Source: Ignavibacteriota bacterium (lineage in GTDB: Bacteria; Bacteroidota; Ignavibacteria; Tepidaquicellales; Tepidaquicellaceae). Taken from it: 7,542 nt of DNA. The notes under the pieces are model-generated. The model saw only the letters and a list, made by a program, of their open reading frames with translations. It did no database searches and was not told where the DNA came from. The position numbers and the translations under genes were made by a program. Location: contig PNBM01000046.1 of the NCBI GenBank assembly GCA_003135995.1, positions 815-8,356 on the forward strand, given 5' to 3'. Positions 5,845-7,542 of this stretch are shown piece by piece (positions within the stretch are counted from its first letter, which is position 1; every line of letters starts with the position of its first letter).

Positions 5845-5863
5845 AATAATAAAAATTTAAATT

Positions 5864-7450
5864 TTAATTCAAATGCCAAATAAAGTTAACCAGTTGATTA
5901 ACGGACGAAGTCATTAAATTAATAAATAGAGATGGAAATATTCCGAGTACAACAATAATTACTAATAACGGAACCGTACTCCATAATTCCCGTCCGTTAA
6001 TATCCGTCAGTTGATTCCATTTCTCGGGAAGTTTTCCAAAGAATAATCGTTGTATAGTCCACAAAATATATGCTGCATTTAAAATAATACCGAGCGTAGA
6101 AACGATTGTTATTATTCTTATCGTTTCATTTTTAAATCCGCCGAGGAATACAAATGATTCACTGATGAAGGCGCTTAATCCCGGCAATCCGATTGATGCA
6201 AAGAATGCTACGATGATGACTGCAAAGTATTTAGGCATTTTGTTTGCGAGACCACCGAAGTCATTGAGTCCTCTTGTATGCGCCCTGTCATAAATTACAC
6301 CCACAGATAAGAAGAGTACTGCTGTAATCGTTCCGTGATTAAACATTTGGAATATTGCTCCGTTGAATCCGACGTTTGTATTGGAAGCAATACCCAGCAT
6401 CACATAACCCATATGAGATATGGATGAGTAAGCAATTAATTTTTTGAAATCCTTTTGTGCCATAGCGCAGAGTGCACCGTAAATAATATTTATACAGGCA
6501 AGAATTGCAAGAGGATACATAAAGTAAACTGCACCGTCAGGGAAAATCGGATATGAAACTCTCATAATTCCGTACGAACCCATTTTTAAAAGTACACCTG
6601 CAAGTATTACTGAAATAGCCGTCGGCGCTTCAACGTGTGCATCGGGCAGCCACGTATGGAACGGGAACATTGGTACTTTAATTGCAAAACCGATAAACAG
6701 TGCAACGAATGCAAGATACCTGAAGCTTGTTCCAATACCTCCGAGAATTGAACCCGGAATTATTGCCGCAGGATTCATGAGTGTAATCATATTGAAAGTA
6801 TGCAATCCGGTCGCAGGGTCTTTTGAGCTGAAGTACAGAGCAATCATTGCAATCAGAATAAATACACTGCCGAATAATGTGTACAGGAAGAATTTAATTG
6901 CGGCATATTCCCTTCTTTCTCCGCCCCATATTCCAATGAGGAAATACATTGGCAGAAGCATAATCTCCCAGAAGACAAAAAAGAGGAATAAATCAAGAGA
7001 GCAAAACACACCCATCATTCCTGTTACAAGAAACAGGTATAAAACGTAATAACCTTTTTCATTTCTCTTAATGCTGAATGATGCTATAGACCCGACAAAG
7101 CTAATCAATGCAGTCAGTATAATCATCGGAAGTGATATTCCATCGAGTCCGAGAAAATAATCTATATGAATTTTTCCTTCACCTACAACAGCAGGAATTG
7201 GAACATCTATCCATGACACTTTTTCTCTGAACTGAAAACTATCCGGCATGTTAACTCCGGGCATAGAACTATTGTAGTTCAGCAAGAGTACAACAGACAG
7301 GACTATCAGTAAGAACGTGAATATTAGGGAAAAGTATTTAATGGAATTTTCATACGCTTTTGGAATAAAAATTATTACGAGCATTCCAAGAACGGGCAGG
7401 AAAATCATCCAGCTTAAGATACCGATTCCAAGTATATTAAATTCTACCAT
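5864..7450 (-). CDS. nuoM: NADH-quinone oxidoreductase subunit M
   Basis: NuoM is a second antiporter-like, proton-pumping membrane subunit of complex I. It has 528 residues, close to the family's usual 490-530, with about fourteen membrane segments. Diagnostic stretches are F-W-E-I-M-L-L-P-M-Y-F-L-I-G-I-W-G-G (160-177) with the essential Glu162, A-I-K-V-P-M-F-P-F-H-T-W-L-P-D-A-H (256-272) with Lys258 and His265, E-A-P-T-A-I-S-V-I-L-A-G (274-285), and Lys289. L-I-A-Y-S-S-I-S-H-M-G-Y (338-349) and F-N-H-G-T (370-374) follow. The L-P-D-A-H/E-A-P-T combination and F-N-H-G-T distinguish it from NuoL and NuoN. ATG 7450 is a clear start, though without a Shine-Dalgarno sequence. nuoL would be expected just beyond the right edge. 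Confidence 0.97.
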   Translation of the reverse strand: MVEFNILGIGILSWMIFLPVLGMLVIIFIPKAYENSIKYFSLIFTFLLIVLSVVLLLNYNSSMPGVNMPDSFQFREKVSWIDVPIPAVVGEGKIHIDYFLGLDGISLPMIILTALISFVGSIASFSIKRNEKGYYVLYLFLVTGMMGVFCSLDLFLFFVFWEIMLLPMYFLIGIWGGERREYAAIKFFLYTLFGSVFILIAMIALYFSSKDPATGLHTFNMITLMNPAAIIPGSILGGIGTSFRYLAFVALFIGFAIKVPMFPFHTWLPDAHVEAPTAISVILAGVLLKMGSYGIMRVSYPIFPDGAVYFMYPLAILACINIIYGALCAMAQKDFKKLIAYSSISHMGYVMLGIASNTNVGFNGAIFQMFNHGTITAVLFLSVGVIYDRAHTRGLNDFGGLANKMPKYFAVIIVAFFASIGLPGLSAFISESFVFLGGFKNETIRIITIVSTLGIILNAAYILWTIQRLFFGKLPEKWNQLTDINGRELWSTVPLLVIIVVLGIFPSLFINLMTSSVNQLVNFIWHLN

Positions 7451-7511
7451 TATTATTTTTGGATTTTATTTTAAATATAATTTAATAAAAAAATTTAGAA
7501 CCAAGTTAATA

Positions 7512-7537
7512 GGTTACAACGCTGGAGCGTTGTAACC
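7512..7537. repeat. Perfect 12-bp palindrome upstream of nuoM
   Basis: GGTTACAACGCT (7512-7523) and AGCGTTGTAACC (7526-7537) are exact inverted copies separated by GG. The stem is stable in an otherwise AT-rich gap (7451-7542) that holds no gene. Neither strand has a T run after it, so it is not a standard terminator. A REP-like dispersed element or an mRNA hairpin between nuo genes is more likely. Confidence 0.7.
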
Positions 7538-7542
7538 AGAAC

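Noticed and set aside
5651..5860. Plus-strand open frame antisense to the nuoN 5' end
   Set aside because: It is a shadow of nuoN, as are similar frames at 6777-7049 and 7317-7535 over nuoM.

Overview
The window is AT-rich bacterial DNA. The encoded proteins are those of a Gram-negative-type heterotroph with a proton-pumping complex I. Most genes lack a Shine-Dalgarno sequence and the intergenic DNA is very A+T rich, which suggests the Bacteroidota/Ignavibacteria/Chlorobiota side of the tree. That placement is an inference and is not proven by anything here.

Layout, left to right. (1) Positions 1-521, minus strand: the N-terminal third of glmS (glucosamine-6-phosphate synthase), cut by the window edge. 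(2) Positions 522-1702: about 1.2 kb of largely non-coding DNA. It holds a degenerate 68-70 bp tandem repeat array with a GC-rich hairpin inserted in one unit, a REP-like GC-rich palindrome flanked by a short direct repeat, one doubtful 39-codon frame, and an AT-rich leader for the next operon. (3) Positions 1703-4207, plus strand: a compact four-gene operon coding for an acyl carrier protein, an MBOAT acyltransferase, a membrane-anchored SGNH-like protein and a 43-residue single-span microprotein. (4) Positions 4307-4332: a GC-rich stem-loop with a T run, the likely operon terminator. (5) Positions 4348-7450, minus strand: nuoN and nuoM of complex I, convergent with the operon. (6) Positions 7451-7542: a short gap with a perfect 12-bp inverted repeat.

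The main discovery is the fourth gene of the central operon (4076-4207). It overlaps the end of the SGNH gene by 8 bp and encodes a positively charged N-terminus, one hydrophobic span and the C-terminal residues F-L-Y-Q-N-F. This fits the F-I-Y-x-x-F type 'acyl shuttle' tail known from DltX, the microprotein of the Gram-positive D-alanylation pathway. There the MBOAT protein DltB moves an acyl group from the carrier protein DltC onto the DltX tyrosine, and DltD takes it from there. The cassette therefore looks like a DltC-B-D-X-type machine in a probably Gram-negative bacterium that should have no teichoic acid. It has no DltA-type adenylating enzyme next to it, so both cargo and acceptor polymer are unknown. 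The proposed flow is: acyl-ACP in the cytoplasm, then MBOAT, then the microprotein tyrosine outside the membrane, then the SGNH protein, then an envelope polymer.
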